NCBI RefSeq assembly: GCF_026319365.1
Contig: NZ_JAPDMS010000001.1
Location: 1,118,456-1,182,455 of the forward strand
Direction of reading: 5' to 3'
DNA length: 64,000 bases
DNA from: Methylophaga sp. OBS1
GTDB lineage: Bacteria > Pseudomonadota > Gammaproteobacteria > Nitrosococcales > Methylophagaceae
Part shown: positions 47,647 to 57,766 of the stretch, piece by piece
How the letters are laid out: each line of letters begins with the position of its first letter
Position numbering within the stretch: the first letter of the stretch is position 1
Program-made: the position numbers and the translations under genes
The notes under the pieces: model-generated
Told to the model about the DNA's origin: nothing
The model's database searches: none
What the model saw: only the letters and a program-made list of their open reading frames with translations

Positions 47647-47723
47647 CACAAAGACCTCCCTTCTGTGAAAGCGACAATTTTAGTATGCGCCTGCCCTACC
47701 TCAGACTCAAATCAGATTGATCC

Positions 47724-49190
47724 TCAGCGTGAAGGCGGTCTCACATGGATCTTCAGAATTCGCTGGTTTTCCTGCTGCACCCGGGGATGTTTACGCCAGG
47801 ACCAGAGCAGATCGCGTGCCCGCCGGGCACAGTGCTGATAATCAATAATCGGCTCGGGGTAATCCTGACCGAGCGTGACTTGATACATCTGCTGTTCCAT
47901 CGGCGTCATCTGCCAGGGCATATGCAACAGGTCGTCGGGCAATTCTGTCAGCTCCGGACACCACTGGCGGATGAATACACCGTCGGGGTCCTGCTCCTGG
48001 CTTTGTTTTATCGGGTTATAGATGCGAATGGTATTGGTACCGGTCACCCCGGCCTGCATCTGGAACTGGGGATAATGAATACCGGGCTCAAAATCGAGAA
48101 ACAAGCGTGCCAGATGGGTTACACCATGCCGCCAGTCAATTAGAAGATGGTGACTGAGGAAACTGGCCAGCATGGCGCGCATCCGGAAGTTAATATAGCC
48201 GGTGTGATGCAGGCAACGCATACAGGCATCGACCAGAGGAAAGCCGGTTTTGCCCTGCTCCCAGGCAGCAAGGTCCTGCTGAACCCTGGCATCATCGCGA
48301 TAGGGAAAGTCCTGATAACCACGGTTAACCGGCCTGAATTCCATCTCGCACTCACTTTCAAACTTCTGCATGAAGTGACAATGCCAGTGTAAACGTGAGG
48401 ATAAGGCGACCAGACTTCGACGCCAGCCCCGATCCTGCCAGTGACTCAGCAGATGCTGATACATTTCCCGCAAACTGATATTGCCCCAGGCCAGATAGGC
48501 TGACATCCGGCTACAGGCTTCGCGGCTGGCAGAAGGGCTTGATAAACGACGGTAATAATCCTGGCCCCGGCCCTGGTAGAAATTCTCCAGTGTCCGCCAG
48601 GCTGCCTCGCTGCCACCCGCCTGAAATGAGCCCTTACGCCGGGTCCAGGTCAAAGGCGGTTGCCAGTCTGGCTCAGACAGTCCGCTCACCGTCTGCAGCC
48701 GCTCCCAGTCCGGCTGCTGCAGGTCTGCCCGCATCACCCGTTGCCAGTGTTTATCCCAGTCATCACGATTGGCCTTGGCACGTGCCACCGCGCCTGTCTC
48801 AAACTCCTGCCAGTGGACACCGTTTTGTTGACACCATGCTGCCACTTGCCGATCACGCGCATAAGTATTGGCGAGTCCGATTTCCTGATGACTGAAAATC
48901 TGTTTAATGTCGACATCTGCACTAAGCCAGTCGAGCAGCTGCGGCATCTCCGCCTGGACAATCAGCAGCTGATGCCCCGTTTTATTGAGCGCGTGCTGCA
49001 TCTCTGTCAGTGACTCCCAGACAAAGCGCCAGTGGCGTAGGCTGTAATGCGGGTCTGCCAGCAGCATGGGCTCGATGACATAGAACAGCAAAGCCGGTAA
49101 ATCAGATTGAGACGCCGCTTTCAGCGGGGCATGGTCGCTCAAGCGTAAGTCCCGCTTAAACCAGACCAGATTAACAGCGCGTTGTGACAT
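47724..49190 (-). CDS. Deoxyribodipyrimidine photolyase / cryptochrome family protein
   Basis: A 488-residue flavoprotein that repairs UV pyrimidine dimers with light. The start [23 protein letters not shown] overlaps the upstream cryptochrome stop by one base, and an upstream start would add 27 residues without homology. The photolyase N-terminal antenna fold is followed by the FAD-binding helical domain with [34 protein letters not shown] and the [10 protein letters not shown] ... [13 protein letters not shown] segment. Tryptophans in the FAD domain suggest a normal electron-transfer chain. Confidence 0.93.
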   Translation of the reverse strand: MSQRAVNLVWFKRDLRLSDHAPLKAASQSDLPALLFYVIEPMLLADPHYSLRHWRFVWESLTEMQHALNKTGHQLLIVQAEMPQLLDWLSADVDIKQIFSHQEIGLANTYARDRQVAAWCQQNGVHWQEFETGAVARAKANRDDWDKHWQRVMRADLQQPDWERLQTVSGLSEPDWQPPLTWTRRKGSFQAGGSEAAWRTLENFYQGRGQDYYRRLSSPSASREACSRMSAYLAWGNISLREMYQHLLSHWQDRGWRRSLVALSSRLHWHCHFMQKFESECEMEFRPVNRGYQDFPYRDDARVQQDLAAWEQGKTGFPLVDACMRCLHHTGYINFRMRAMLASFLSHHLLIDWRHGVTHLARLFLDFEPGIHYPQFQMQAGVTGTNTIRIYNPIKQSQEQDPDGVFIRQWCPELTELPDDLLHMPWQMTPMEQQMYQVTLGQDYPEPIIDYQHCARRARDLLWSWRKHPRVQQENQRILKIHVRPPSR

Positions 49191-50515
49191 CAGCTTTTTT
49201 TGGGTGGCAGTATTGGCCAGTCTGCCGCATCCACAGAATCCAGCTGTGTGCTGGTCACCTCCCCGTGCCACTTGCGAACAAATTGGCCGTCGGGATCATA
49301 CTGACGGGATTGCTTGTCGATATTGAAATGACGCCCACCACGTGGATCCATGCCGACACCAGCAATGTACTGCCAGTTACCCCAGTTGGCAGCCACATCG
49401 TAATCAATCAGTTGCTGCTCGAAATAAGCCGCGCCAAACCGCCAGTCGAGCTGGAGCTCATTGATGAAACAACTGGCTACAATCTGTCGACCGCGATTGC
49501 TCATATAGCCGGTTTGGTTGAGTTGTTTCATCAGGGCATTCACGAGGGGGTAAGGCGTATTGCCATGGCACCATTTCTGATAGCGCTCAGGATAAAAACA
49601 ACAACGCACGTTTTTGTTCGCTACACCGCCTGCGCGGAATAATTTGTGCCCGAGCGTGTGTGCGACCCATTGAAAATACTCGCGCCAGAGCAGTTCGAAA
49701 TATATCCAGTAAGTGGATTCATTCGCCGTTTCCTGCATTTCGTAACGTTTGAGTCTATGCACAAGCCGACGCACGGAAACACTGCCATTAGCCAGCCAGG
49801 CAGAAAACTTGGTGGAGTTATGCCAGCCGTCGAGCTCATTACGCCAGCTTTTGTAATGAGCCGGATCACTGCTGGAAAAGTAGGTTTCCAGATGCGCCAG
49901 CGCCGCGCTTTCTCCACCTTCAAACGCCGCTGTTGTTTTGGGTTTGACCAGCACGGCTTCCGACTCTGCACTGAGACGTTCGATAGCTGGCGGTAAGGTT
50001 TTGGGCATCACCAGCGGTGGATCGACATCGATATTTTCCACCTGTTTGCGAAACTGGCTGAACGTGCCGGGTAGATTGTCAAGAGAGAACGGTAACTGTT
50101 CGGGACGAAACAGGGTGTGTGATGGCAGTGATTCAAACCGCAACCGGGGAAAGTCGGCTTTCAAGTGCTGCCACTGGCGGTTTTCAAACACACCGACATG
50201 CTGACTGCGATAGACGGCGCCGACATCGAAGCGGCTGATCAGACTGGAGATAATCTCGACCGGATCGCCACTGAGAATCACCAGCGACTGTCCCCGTTTG
50301 GCCAGTTGAGCAGACAGATCCAAGAGTGTCTGATTCATGAACTGGCGTCGGTTTTCGCCCATCGGCTTGGCATTGAAACCGGTCGGTCTGTCCCACTGGC
50401 TGTCAATACAGAACAGACAAATCAAACGCTCGCAATTCAGACTGGCTTCCAGCAAAACCGGGTTGTCATGAACACGGCAGTCATGATTGAACCAGACAAG
50501 TCCTGTTTTGATCAT
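49190..50515 (-). CDS. DASH-type cryptochrome
   Basis: A 441-residue photolyase/cryptochrome with [21 protein letters not shown] at the start and the FAD domain signature [64 protein letters not shown]...QYDPDG, typical of DASH proteins. DASH enzymes repair dimers in single-stranded or loop DNA and may also signal blue light. Coupled (TGATG) with the photolyase gene downstream. Confidence 0.92.
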   Translation of the reverse strand: MIKTGLVWFNHDCRVHDNPVLLEASLNCERLICLFCIDSQWDRPTGFNAKPMGENRRQFMNQTLLDLSAQLAKRGQSLVILSGDPVEIISSLISRFDVGAVYRSQHVGVFENRQWQHLKADFPRLRFESLPSHTLFRPEQLPFSLDNLPGTFSQFRKQVENIDVDPPLVMPKTLPPAIERLSAESEAVLVKPKTTAAFEGGESAALAHLETYFSSSDPAHYKSWRNELDGWHNSTKFSAWLANGSVSVRRLVHRLKRYEMQETANESTYWIYFELLWREYFQWVAHTLGHKLFRAGGVANKNVRCCFYPERYQKWCHGNTPYPLVNALMKQLNQTGYMSNRGRQIVASCFINELQLDWRFGAAYFEQQLIDYDVAANWGNWQYIAGVGMDPRGGRHFNIDKQSRQYDPDGQFVRKWHGEVTSTQLDSVDAADWPILPPKKS

Positions 50516-50566
50516 ATTTTTACGCTCTCAGTGAGATGATGCACTCGTAGTTATAGGAACCTAAGC

Positions 50567-50965
50567 ATGTCTGAACAAACCCAATTGACTGTATTTTATG
50601 ATGGCCATTGTCCACTCTGTGTGAAGGAAATCAGGGCCATGAAACGCGCTGACAAAGAGAATTTGCTGCAATTGGAGAATATACACGCCAGCGATTTCAG
50701 TCAGCGCTACCCCGAAGTAGACCCCGTTGAAGCGGATAAGCTTTTACATGCCATAGACCACAACGGTGAATGGCTGACCGGCCTTGATGTAACGGTCAAA
50801 GCCTGGCAGTTGGTCAGGCGTCATCGCTGGCTTGGCGTATTACGCTGGCCAGTGATTCGGCCCGTGGCTGATGGATGTTATCGGTTTTTTGCCCGCTATC
50901 GCCAGCAAATCGCTTTTCTGTTAACCGGCCAGCGGCGTTGTGATCGCTGTGTAGATGACGCCTGA
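50567..50965 (+). CDS. DCC (DUF393) thiol-disulfide oxidoreductase-like protein
   Basis: A 132-residue thioredoxin-fold protein. The N-terminus has VFYDGHCPLCVKEIRAMKR, the DxxCxxC family motif; a second CxxC lies at the C-terminus (CDRC). No signal peptide, so cytoplasmic. It diverges from the cryptochrome gene by 51 bp and converges with the amylosucrase gene with adjacent stop codons. DCC proteins are often near photolyase genes; the reason is unknown. Confidence 0.85.
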   Translation: MSEQTQLTVFYDGHCPLCVKEIRAMKRADKENLLQLENIHASDFSQRYPEVDPVEADKLLHAIDHNGEWLTGLDVTVKAWQLVRRHRWLGVLRWPVIRPVADGCYRFFARYRQQIAFLLTGQRRCDRCVDDA

Positions 50966-52921
50966 TCAACCTTCCCGCAGCCAGTAAAAGCTGAATGGTG
51001 GTATCACCAGCGTGTCATTGAAGCCATCGGGCTGCTGGCCGCTGTAGAGGTCATAAAGCTGACCATACTGTGGGTCACCCCAGCCTATCAGGGTATCCAG
51101 TTTCAGATGCTGCGGTTTGTCATTAAAGTTGGCCACCACCAGCACTTTGTCATGCTGTCGGGTGATGTTGTAGCGCTCAAACACGAATAAGTGTTCATTG
51201 CCGACATCAAGCAGTTCACGATTATTAAAGTCGGCAAAAGCATCAATTTCCTTACGCACCGCGATCATGCGTTTCAGTGCCGAGAATATCTCATACTGAT
51301 AATGGCCGGGCTGATTGCGCAGCTCGGCCTTTTCCCAATCGATTACCGGGCGATGGACCCAGCGGGAATCGCCTTTTTTATGGGGATCGGACAGGAACGA
51401 AACATCATTGATGGTGCCCAGCTCATCACCATAATAAAGCAAGGGAATGCCGCCGAAAGACATGATGAGACTGTGCAGCAGCAGAATGATTTTAATCGCA
51501 TTGTCTTCGGCCTCGAGGTCACCATTTTCAACGGCATATTCCAGCCCGACCAGCGAAGCCAGAGACCCGGAGATACGGGCATCGCCGGTTTTCTCATTCT
51601 CACCAAACGGCAAGCCCCGGGCATGGGAATTATCGTAACGCCCCATAAAGTAATCGATTAAAAACTTGCGGTGACCGGCAGGCTCATAGCCCACCAGTTC
51701 TATATCCCGGTCATCAAAACCGAGACCGATATCATCATGGCAGCGGATGTAGTTCAGCCAGGTGGCCCGCTCCAGCTTGACCGGCAGGCTCTTGATACCC
51801 TGGTTCAGCAGATTGGCATTCTTGGTTGCCACCGCATCCCACATCAGCGCCATGAAGGTGGCGTTGTAGGCTATCTCGCATTCCTTGGCAATCACGGCGT
51901 CCTCGCCAAAATATTTGGTCACTTCTACCGGCGCGACAATAGCCTCGGCAATATACAAGACACCCGGCGCGGTCACCTGACAACAGTCTTTGAGCAGCTG
52001 CAGGATCAGATGTGCCTCGCGTTCATTCTGGCAGGTACTGCCGATTTTCTTCCATAAGAAAGCCACCGCATCCAGACGCAGAATATCGGCGCCCTGATTA
52101 GCCCAGAACAGAATCACGTCCAGCATCTCGATGAACACTGCCGGATTGGAATAGTTGAGATCCCACTGGTAGTTATTAAACACCGTCATGACCCAACGGC
52201 CCATATCCTCATCCCAGGTGAAGTTACCGGGCGAAGTTTCGGGAAACACTTCTGGCATGCTCTGCTCGAACATGTCCGGCACATTGCGGCTCTCGAACGT
52301 GTAGTAATAATCCTGGTAGGTTTTGTCACCCTGACGGGCTTTCTGCGCCCACTCGTGTTCATTGGAAGTGTGATTCAGCACCACGTCCATCGTCAGCAGC
52401 ATATCCCGCTCGTGCATGGCGCGGGAGAGATGCAGCAGATCGTCAATCGTCCCGGCTCTGTCGTCGATCTCACGGAAATCACTGACCGCATAGCCGCCAT
52501 CACTGCTGCCTCGCGGACACTGCATGATGGGCATGATGTGGACCATGTTCACCCCCAGTTCCTGGAAGTAGTTCAGATGGCTTTCCATGCCTTTCAGATC
52601 ACCGGCAAAGCCGTGACTGTAAAGCGCCATGCCCACCCAGTTCTGACTCAGAAACCAGTTATGATCGGCTTCTCGTTCAATATCCCGCTTGCGCAGGTCT
52701 TCAGGCCGGCGGATATATTGCCAGGCCATGGTCTCAACCAGCCGCTGAGCCTGTTGCTGGAAATCATCGCGGGCGCCATAAAGCCGCTCAAACAGGGAGT
52801 GAATCGCATAAAAGTTCGCGCCCAGCCTTGTGTAGAAATAGCGTAAATCCTGTTTGGATATCCCTGCTTCGATCTCATTGAGAATATCGTTGAGCAGTTT
52901 GTGAGCCTGTTGTTCGTACAT
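50966..52921 (-). CDS. ams: Amylosucrase
   Basis: GH13 enzyme that transfers glucose from sucrose to an alpha-1,4-glucan, releasing fructose. The 651-residue protein has the N-terminal helical domain and the (beta/alpha)8 barrel with ILRLDAVAFLW (nucleophile Asp), YIAEAIVAP (acid/base Glu) and IRCHDDIGLGF (third Asp), all at expected places, and NHTSNEHEW. It ends the sps-spp-frk-ams operon, 24 bp after fructokinase, joining sucrose turnover to glycogen-like storage. Confidence 0.95.
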   Translation of the reverse strand: MYEQQAHKLLNDILNEIEAGISKQDLRYFYTRLGANFYAIHSLFERLYGARDDFQQQAQRLVETMAWQYIRRPEDLRKRDIEREADHNWFLSQNWVGMALYSHGFAGDLKGMESHLNYFQELGVNMVHIMPIMQCPRGSSDGGYAVSDFREIDDRAGTIDDLLHLSRAMHERDMLLTMDVVLNHTSNEHEWAQKARQGDKTYQDYYYTFESRNVPDMFEQSMPEVFPETSPGNFTWDEDMGRWVMTVFNNYQWDLNYSNPAVFIEMLDVILFWANQGADILRLDAVAFLWKKIGSTCQNEREAHLILQLLKDCCQVTAPGVLYIAEAIVAPVEVTKYFGEDAVIAKECEIAYNATFMALMWDAVATKNANLLNQGIKSLPVKLERATWLNYIRCHDDIGLGFDDRDIELVGYEPAGHRKFLIDYFMGRYDNSHARGLPFGENEKTGDARISGSLASLVGLEYAVENGDLEAEDNAIKIILLLHSLIMSFGGIPLLYYGDELGTINDVSFLSDPHKKGDSRWVHRPVIDWEKAELRNQPGHYQYEIFSALKRMIAVRKEIDAFADFNNRELLDVGNEHLFVFERYNITRQHDKVLVVANFNDKPQHLKLDTLIGWGDPQYGQLYDLYSGQQPDGFNDTLVIPPFSFYWLREG

Positions 52922-52945
52922 AAATGCTTATTTAGCTTTTTCCGG

Positions 52946-53821
52946 TTAAAGTTTGATATGGCGATAAAATTCCGGATCGTCGGTGATGGCCCCACGCAGT
53001 CCTACCACTTTCGACGCAAAGGCCTGGGCTTCATGGAGGGTGGTATCGATATCCCAGTCATGCAGGAGCCCGTGCAGGTACATCGCGGTGAACGCATCAC
53101 CGGCACCGACCGAATCCACCACCTGTTCATTCAGCGTCGGTTTAACCAGATGAAACTCTCCGTCCGTATCTCTGACAATTGCCCCTTTCTCGCCACAGGT
53201 GACAATCAGCTGATCCAGGTGAAAATGGGTGTGCATCCGGGTCATATCCTGGTGTAAATCGGCGCTGCGGAACCCCAGTTCAGCCAGTTCATGCTGGTTC
53301 AGTTTGACCCATTGTGCCTGTTCGAGCCATTGATAGACATCTTCTTTCTGCCACCACGGGCTGCGCAGGTTCACATCAACGAAAATAGCATAATCCGGGT
53401 TTTCACTAAGTTTCTGCAGGGTCTGATGACTGATTTCACTACGCGCTGCGAGGGAGCCATGATAAAAGATCCCTTTCGCCGGCAGGTCATTAATCGCCGG
53501 GTAATCGATAAAATCCCAGGCGCTGCCCTGGGCAATATCATAGGCTGGCTCGCCATCATTAAAACTGACGTTGACCCGCCCCGTCGGATGACGCTTATCC
53601 TGCTGTAAGGTCGCCGCTGACAGCCCCCAATCCGCGACCGCCTGCTGGATTCGCGCTCCCAATTCGTCATGACCGATACGACTGATGAAGACCGGTTGGT
53701 CGCCCATGGCCTGCAAGTGCCAGGCAACATTGAACGGGGCGCCACCCAGTTTCTGCTCACCATCGGGAAAACAGTCAAACAGGACTTCTCCGAATACGGT
53801 TATCGGTTTTGGATATGTCAT
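52946..53821 (-). CDS. Fructokinase (PfkB family)
   Basis: Phosphorylates fructose released from sucrose. The 291-residue PfkB protein has VFGEVLFDCFPDGEQKLGGAPFNVAWHLQAMGDQP at the start and the C-terminal signature VDSVGAGDAFTAMYLHGLL with the catalytic Asp. Its ATG overlaps the spp stop by 4 bp. Its place between spp and ams fixes its likely substrate as fructose. Confidence 0.93.
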   Translation of the reverse strand: MTYPKPITVFGEVLFDCFPDGEQKLGGAPFNVAWHLQAMGDQPVFISRIGHDELGARIQQAVADWGLSAATLQQDKRHPTGRVNVSFNDGEPAYDIAQGSAWDFIDYPAINDLPAKGIFYHGSLAARSEISHQTLQKLSENPDYAIFVDVNLRSPWWQKEDVYQWLEQAQWVKLNQHELAELGFRSADLHQDMTRMHTHFHLDQLIVTCGEKGAIVRDTDGEFHLVKPTLNEQVVDSVGAGDAFTAMYLHGLLHDWDIDTTLHEAQAFASKVVGLRGAITDDPEFYRHIKL

Positions 53822-54675
53822 GACAGTTTCTCTGTGTTGCTTGTCTCTGCGAAATAAGGCGAATAATGGAAAATCCCCTGCAATACGCCGGCTGAATAAT
53901 TACCGTTGTGCTTGTGCGGCTCATTGGTAGCGAGATAAAGCGCCTCGCTGTGACCATTGTGCTGGGATAACTGCTGTGCGGCTTTTTTAATCTCATCACT
54001 GGCATTCGCCACCAGTACTGACTGGATCTGACTGGTCAGCACCGGCAGATCATTTCCGCTATCGCCCGCAAAGATGACCTCGCTCAGGTTGTAACCCAGT
54101 TTCTTCTGCAAAAACTCAATCGCATGCAGTTTAGTGGCATGACGCGGCAAGACATCAAGCAACCCCACATTTTTCGGTTCATCGACGCTCCAGAGAATAC
54201 TGGCATCCACATCCGCTTCACTCAGGAAAGCCTCGATGCGGGCAATAATGCTGTCTTTGTCCAGGTATAAAGGCAGGTAATAACTGAGTTTGTGTGTGTT
54301 CTGTTTACTGCTTTCCTGCAGACGCAACTCATTGATTGGCTTGAGGATCGCTTTCAACTGTGCATGGGTTTTACCATGCCAGTCCTGATCGATTTCCGCT
54401 TCCCAATCAGCCATTTGCTGCCAACTGCCTTTCCCTATCTGATAAATCTTGGTGCCCACATCCGTAATGGCGAAATCCGGCGCTGGCAGCGCATAATTCT
54501 TGATCGCACGCTTGACCAGCGACACATGGCGGCCGGTCACATATACCAGCTTGACATCAGGCCTGCGGCAGAATTGATTGAATTCACGCCGGGCATCGGG
54601 CGGTTCCGGCTGAAAGCCGTTGGGGATGACAGTCCGGTCCATATCGGTACAAAGCAAGAGTTGGGCTTGTTTCAT
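53818..54675 (-). CDS. spp: Sucrose-6-phosphate phosphatase
   Basis: Removes phosphate from sucrose-6-phosphate, the last step of sucrose synthesis. The 285-residue HAD protein has motif I LLLCTDMDRTVIPNG with both aspartates, YVTGRHVSLVKRAI, and motif IV EVIFAGDSGNDLPVL, all intact. Its ends overlap both sps and the fructokinase gene by 4 bp. Confidence 0.93.
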   Translation of the reverse strand: MKQAQLLLCTDMDRTVIPNGFQPEPPDARREFNQFCRRPDVKLVYVTGRHVSLVKRAIKNYALPAPDFAITDVGTKIYQIGKGSWQQMADWEAEIDQDWHGKTHAQLKAILKPINELRLQESSKQNTHKLSYYLPLYLDKDSIIARIEAFLSEADVDASILWSVDEPKNVGLLDVLPRHATKLHAIEFLQKKLGYNLSEVIFAGDSGNDLPVLTSQIQSVLVANASDEIKKAAQQLSQHNGHSEALYLATNEPHKHNGNYSAGVLQGIFHYSPYFAETSNTEKLS

Positions 54676-56825
54676 GATTGTGCTTTCTTGTTTGTGACGA
54701 GTTCGAAAAACTGGTAGTGAGCCAGGGCTTCCAGAATGCCAGCCGCATGCGATTGGGTGGCAAAGTAGATTCGGTCGGTATCGACCAGTTGCGATAATTC
54801 TTCATGATGACGGTTGGCGACAACGGCTGCCAGTGTATTACCGCGCATCATATCCTCATCCGCACCGGAGCCACCAACCACCAGAATATGCTCCAGCGGT
54901 ATCTGCCAGCGATCCGCCACATAGCGTAATGCCATGCCTTTGGAGGCACGAATCGGCAGAATATCGAGGTACTGACCGAAAGCCAGCTGGGCATGTACAG
55001 ACTGTTCTTCCTGGTGTAGCAGACGCTTGATATCCTCGATATCCGCTTCTTCCGGATCAATGTAGTAGCTCAGTTTGAAGCGGCTCTGCTCTGACTTGGG
55101 CTGTTTCTCCAGCCCCGGGTAATCATCCAGTAACGGCCTGATTTTATGTGGGGTCCAGTGGTAATCGATATGCTCGGCCCAGCCTTTATCCGGAGTCAGC
55201 TTGGGCGCGTAGTAGATTTCGGTACCGGAACTGGTGATCAGGATATCGGGCTCTGGAATCTGGTGTTTTTTCATCACCCGCAAGGCCACATCCAGACGAC
55301 GGCCGGTAGCGATGGCAAACTTGGTGGTTTTGCGGTTCACCCGCAATAAACTCAACAGTTCCTGTAAAGCCTCATCGTTACCAATCAGATTCAGATCCAA
55401 ATCACTGACCAACGCCCGCTCGGCGTACATCTGACTGGTACGTTCCAGCGGTTTGCGCTGAAGAAAGTCAGCGCGCTCAGCAATCGGTCTGACCAGTTGC
55501 AGATAACGTTCGGCATGCGCCTGCCAGGAATAGTGTTTGGCCACGCCATCCAGACCCTGTCGTGAGTACAGATTCCAGGTGGCGTTATCTGTCAGCAGCT
55601 TTTTCAAGGCGCCGGTGATAGTGCTGGCTTCCAGCGGATCAATCAGAAAACCGTTATGACAATTACCGATAATATCCCTGGGCCCGCCGTCTTCCGTCGC
55701 GACAATCGGCAGACCGGAAGCCGCCGCTTCAATCAGGGTCAGGCCAAAGGGTTCTGTCAGAGCCGGATTAACAAAGACGCCACCGGAAGCCGCTGCAATG
55801 CGGTATATCAATGGTACCTGCTCGCGTTTGTGATGTTTGGGTAAGGCGACTTTGCCGTAAAGATCATAACGATCGATTGCCACCAGCAAATCGTGAAACA
55901 CTTCCTGAGCACCATGTTCCAGATCATCAATATCGTCACGGTTGCCGGCAATGATGACCAGATTGGCCAATCTCTGCAACTCATCCGACTCACCATAGGC
56001 CTCAACCAGAACAGCAATATTTTTTCGTTTATCCGGTCGGGATAAAGCCAGGATGATAGGTTTATCAGGTTCAGTCAGGTGGGCTGTAAGATAAGTGAAT
56101 AAATCATCTTCCAGTTCGCCACCAACCGGTGGCTTGAACTGGGTGATATTGGTGCCGGGCGGTATGACACGCATCTGCTCGGGCTGATAATGATCGTAGA
56201 TTTCGTATTGCTCTTCGATTTCCTGATGCGTACTGGTGATGACCCGTTCTGCGGTTGCCAGTGTGATTTCTTCAGCTTCGACCCGGCGCGACATATTGTA
56301 GAGCGTCTCGATTTGCTCGGCGCTGAGCCCGCTGGCCAGCAAACGCCGGCGTTTGACCCGGCCCAGAGAGTGGCCGGTATGAATCAGTGGCACACCCAGC
56401 AGATTAGCCACATGCGCACCGACAAAGCCGCCGTCGGCGTAGTGACTGTGAATCAGATCCGGAAACTGATTCTGGTCGCGGAAAAAGTCGGCGAGATTAT
56501 CGGCAAAGACATCGAGATGGTCCCAGAGATGTTCTTTATAGATGTATTCATCGGGACCGGCATCTATTCTGACAATGCGAAATTTATCGTTAATAATTTC
56601 AACCGGTTCCGAATAGTCAGGAGAGATATGTTCATCGTTGATGCGGCGGGTGATCAAATCCACCTGGGCGACATCCGGCCTTTCCGATAGCGCCTGAGCC
56701 AACTCAAGCACATACAAGGTCTGTCCACCGGTATCAGCATCTCGCCCCAGTTCCAGGTTGGTGCCACGGATGAGCCCGTGAACACTGACGAGGGCAATGT
56801 AGATAGGTCCCGGTTGGTCGCTCAT
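54672..56825 (-). CDS. sps: Sucrose-phosphate synthase with a degenerate phosphatase-like domain
   Basis: Makes sucrose-6-phosphate from UDP-glucose and fructose-6-phosphate. The start MSDQPGPIYIALVSVHGLIRG is chosen; an ATG at 56885 would add 20 residues. The GT4 domain (1-460) has GLIRGTNLELGRDADTGGQ, HSHYADGGFVG, HTGHSLGRVKRRRL, and EPFGLTLIEAAASGLPIVATEDGGP. The last 240 residues are a HAD-like domain (VSDLDLNLIG) whose motif IV reads GGSGADEDMM instead of GDSGND, so phosphatase activity is doubtful and the separate Spp gene takes that role. Confidence 0.94.
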   Translation of the reverse strand: MSDQPGPIYIALVSVHGLIRGTNLELGRDADTGGQTLYVLELAQALSERPDVAQVDLITRRINDEHISPDYSEPVEIINDKFRIVRIDAGPDEYIYKEHLWDHLDVFADNLADFFRDQNQFPDLIHSHYADGGFVGAHVANLLGVPLIHTGHSLGRVKRRRLLASGLSAEQIETLYNMSRRVEAEEITLATAERVITSTHQEIEEQYEIYDHYQPEQMRVIPPGTNITQFKPPVGGELEDDLFTYLTAHLTEPDKPIILALSRPDKRKNIAVLVEAYGESDELQRLANLVIIAGNRDDIDDLEHGAQEVFHDLLVAIDRYDLYGKVALPKHHKREQVPLIYRIAAASGGVFVNPALTEPFGLTLIEAAASGLPIVATEDGGPRDIIGNCHNGFLIDPLEASTITGALKKLLTDNATWNLYSRQGLDGVAKHYSWQAHAERYLQLVRPIAERADFLQRKPLERTSQMYAERALVSDLDLNLIGNDEALQELLSLLRVNRKTTKFAIATGRRLDVALRVMKKHQIPEPDILITSSGTEIYYAPKLTPDKGWAEHIDYHWTPHKIRPLLDDYPGLEKQPKSEQSRFKLSYYIDPEEADIEDIKRLLHQEEQSVHAQLAFGQYLDILPIRASKGMALRYVADRWQIPLEHILVVGGSGADEDMMRGNTLAAVVANRHHEELSQLVDTDRIYFATQSHAAGILEALAHYQFFELVTNKKAQS

Positions 56826-56931
56826 TAAGATTGATTCTCCGTTATTGATGTCTGACGCGCCGACTGGATGCGATGCGTTGATCATGGATCCTGAATCTAC
56901 TATAGCATCCCTGCGTGCGAGCCCGTTGACA

Positions 56932-56972
56932 GTGACGTCACAAAACCTGCGTGTCGACAGTTGAAGTCGACA
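56932..56972 (-). promoter_or_regulatory. Candidate operator upstream of sps
   Basis: GTGACGTCAC (56932-56941) is a perfect ten-base palindrome, and GTCGACA occurs twice as direct repeats (56953-56959 and 56966-56972), each holding the palindrome GTCGAC. All lie 107-147 bp before the chosen sps start, upstream of a possible extended -10 TGCTATAGT on the minus strand (about 56898-56906). Sucrose clusters are osmotically controlled in other bacteria, so a regulator site is plausible. Confidence 0.35.
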
Positions 56973-57034
56973 ACCATTCTGTGACAGGTGGGAACAGCCA
57001 GTGTTCCGTGAACAGTCTGCCTACAGTGGCAGAC

Positions 57035-57655
57035 TTATTTGAATAATGATTTCAGCTTGGCGCTCAGCCGGTGAAAAAAGCGATGTTTGTTGCCTGCTGC
57101 ATGACTGGTCAGGAAGTTGATCTGAATCGACTGTCGTTTGCCTTCGAAACTGGGGTAGCCATGCCAGCAGTTGTCAGTGACTTTAAACGCCATCAAACTG
57201 CCCGGGCCGGGGGCGATTTCCTCGACATAATCATCCATGTCGTGCTCACCTCGCAGTACACGCAGTCGGCCGCTGTCTGCCGACCATTCCGGATTGAGGT
57301 AAATCAGAATTGTCGCCACTTTGGTTTTGGAGTCAGTATGAATCCGGCCGTCTTTCTTGCGGGAATAGCCCCGCAGCGTAATCATCATCGGTAAATCCAT
57401 GACTTTGACATCGAATTTGTCACAGATAATACGACGGAACGCGGGCGTATCAATCGAGTCGATCAGGGACTTGAACGTCGGATGCATTTCGACATCATCA
57501 ATGTTGTAACTGCCACCATCATTTATCGTCGGAAAGGCGTCGATAATAGCGCCCACCTTATCTTCATCAATCGCTCTGTCGACCGTGAAATACGGGTAGG
57601 GATCCGTGTTAATGGGGGCGTTGGCCAGTGCATCCAGTTTGAATACGTTTTGCAT
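57035..57655 (-). CDS. 2-oxoglutarate/Fe(II)-dependent oxygenase family protein
   Basis: A 206-residue protein with the iron motif IHTDSKTKVATILIYLNP (HxD), WHGYPSFEGKRQSIQINF (third His and the 2-oxoglutarate Arg), i.e. the prolyl-4-hydroxylase-like fold. The substrate cannot be told. A 7-bp inverted repeat (57015-57034) follows the stop directly, but without a T tract. Probably transcribed alone. Confidence 0.82.
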   Translation of the reverse strand: MQNVFKLDALANAPINTDPYPYFTVDRAIDEDKVGAIIDAFPTINDGGSYNIDDVEMHPTFKSLIDSIDTPAFRRIICDKFDVKVMDLPMMITLRGYSRKKDGRIHTDSKTKVATILIYLNPEWSADSGRLRVLRGEHDMDDYVEEIAPGPGSLMAFKVTDNCWHGYPSFEGKRQSIQINFLTSHAAGNKHRFFHRLSAKLKSLFK

Positions 57656-57766
57656 AAAAATGTCACAATTTCCTGATAATCTATAAGGTTACCATGCGGC
57701 CGTGACGGCAAAAAGCATTTTATCTTTTGCTGACCTTTTTTATTACAAACAGAGCCAAGCCCACGC

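Noticed and set aside
57015..57034. Hairpin GTCTGCC/GGCAGAC after the 2OG oxygenase gene as a terminator
   Set aside because: No T tract follows on the minus strand; kept only as a remark.
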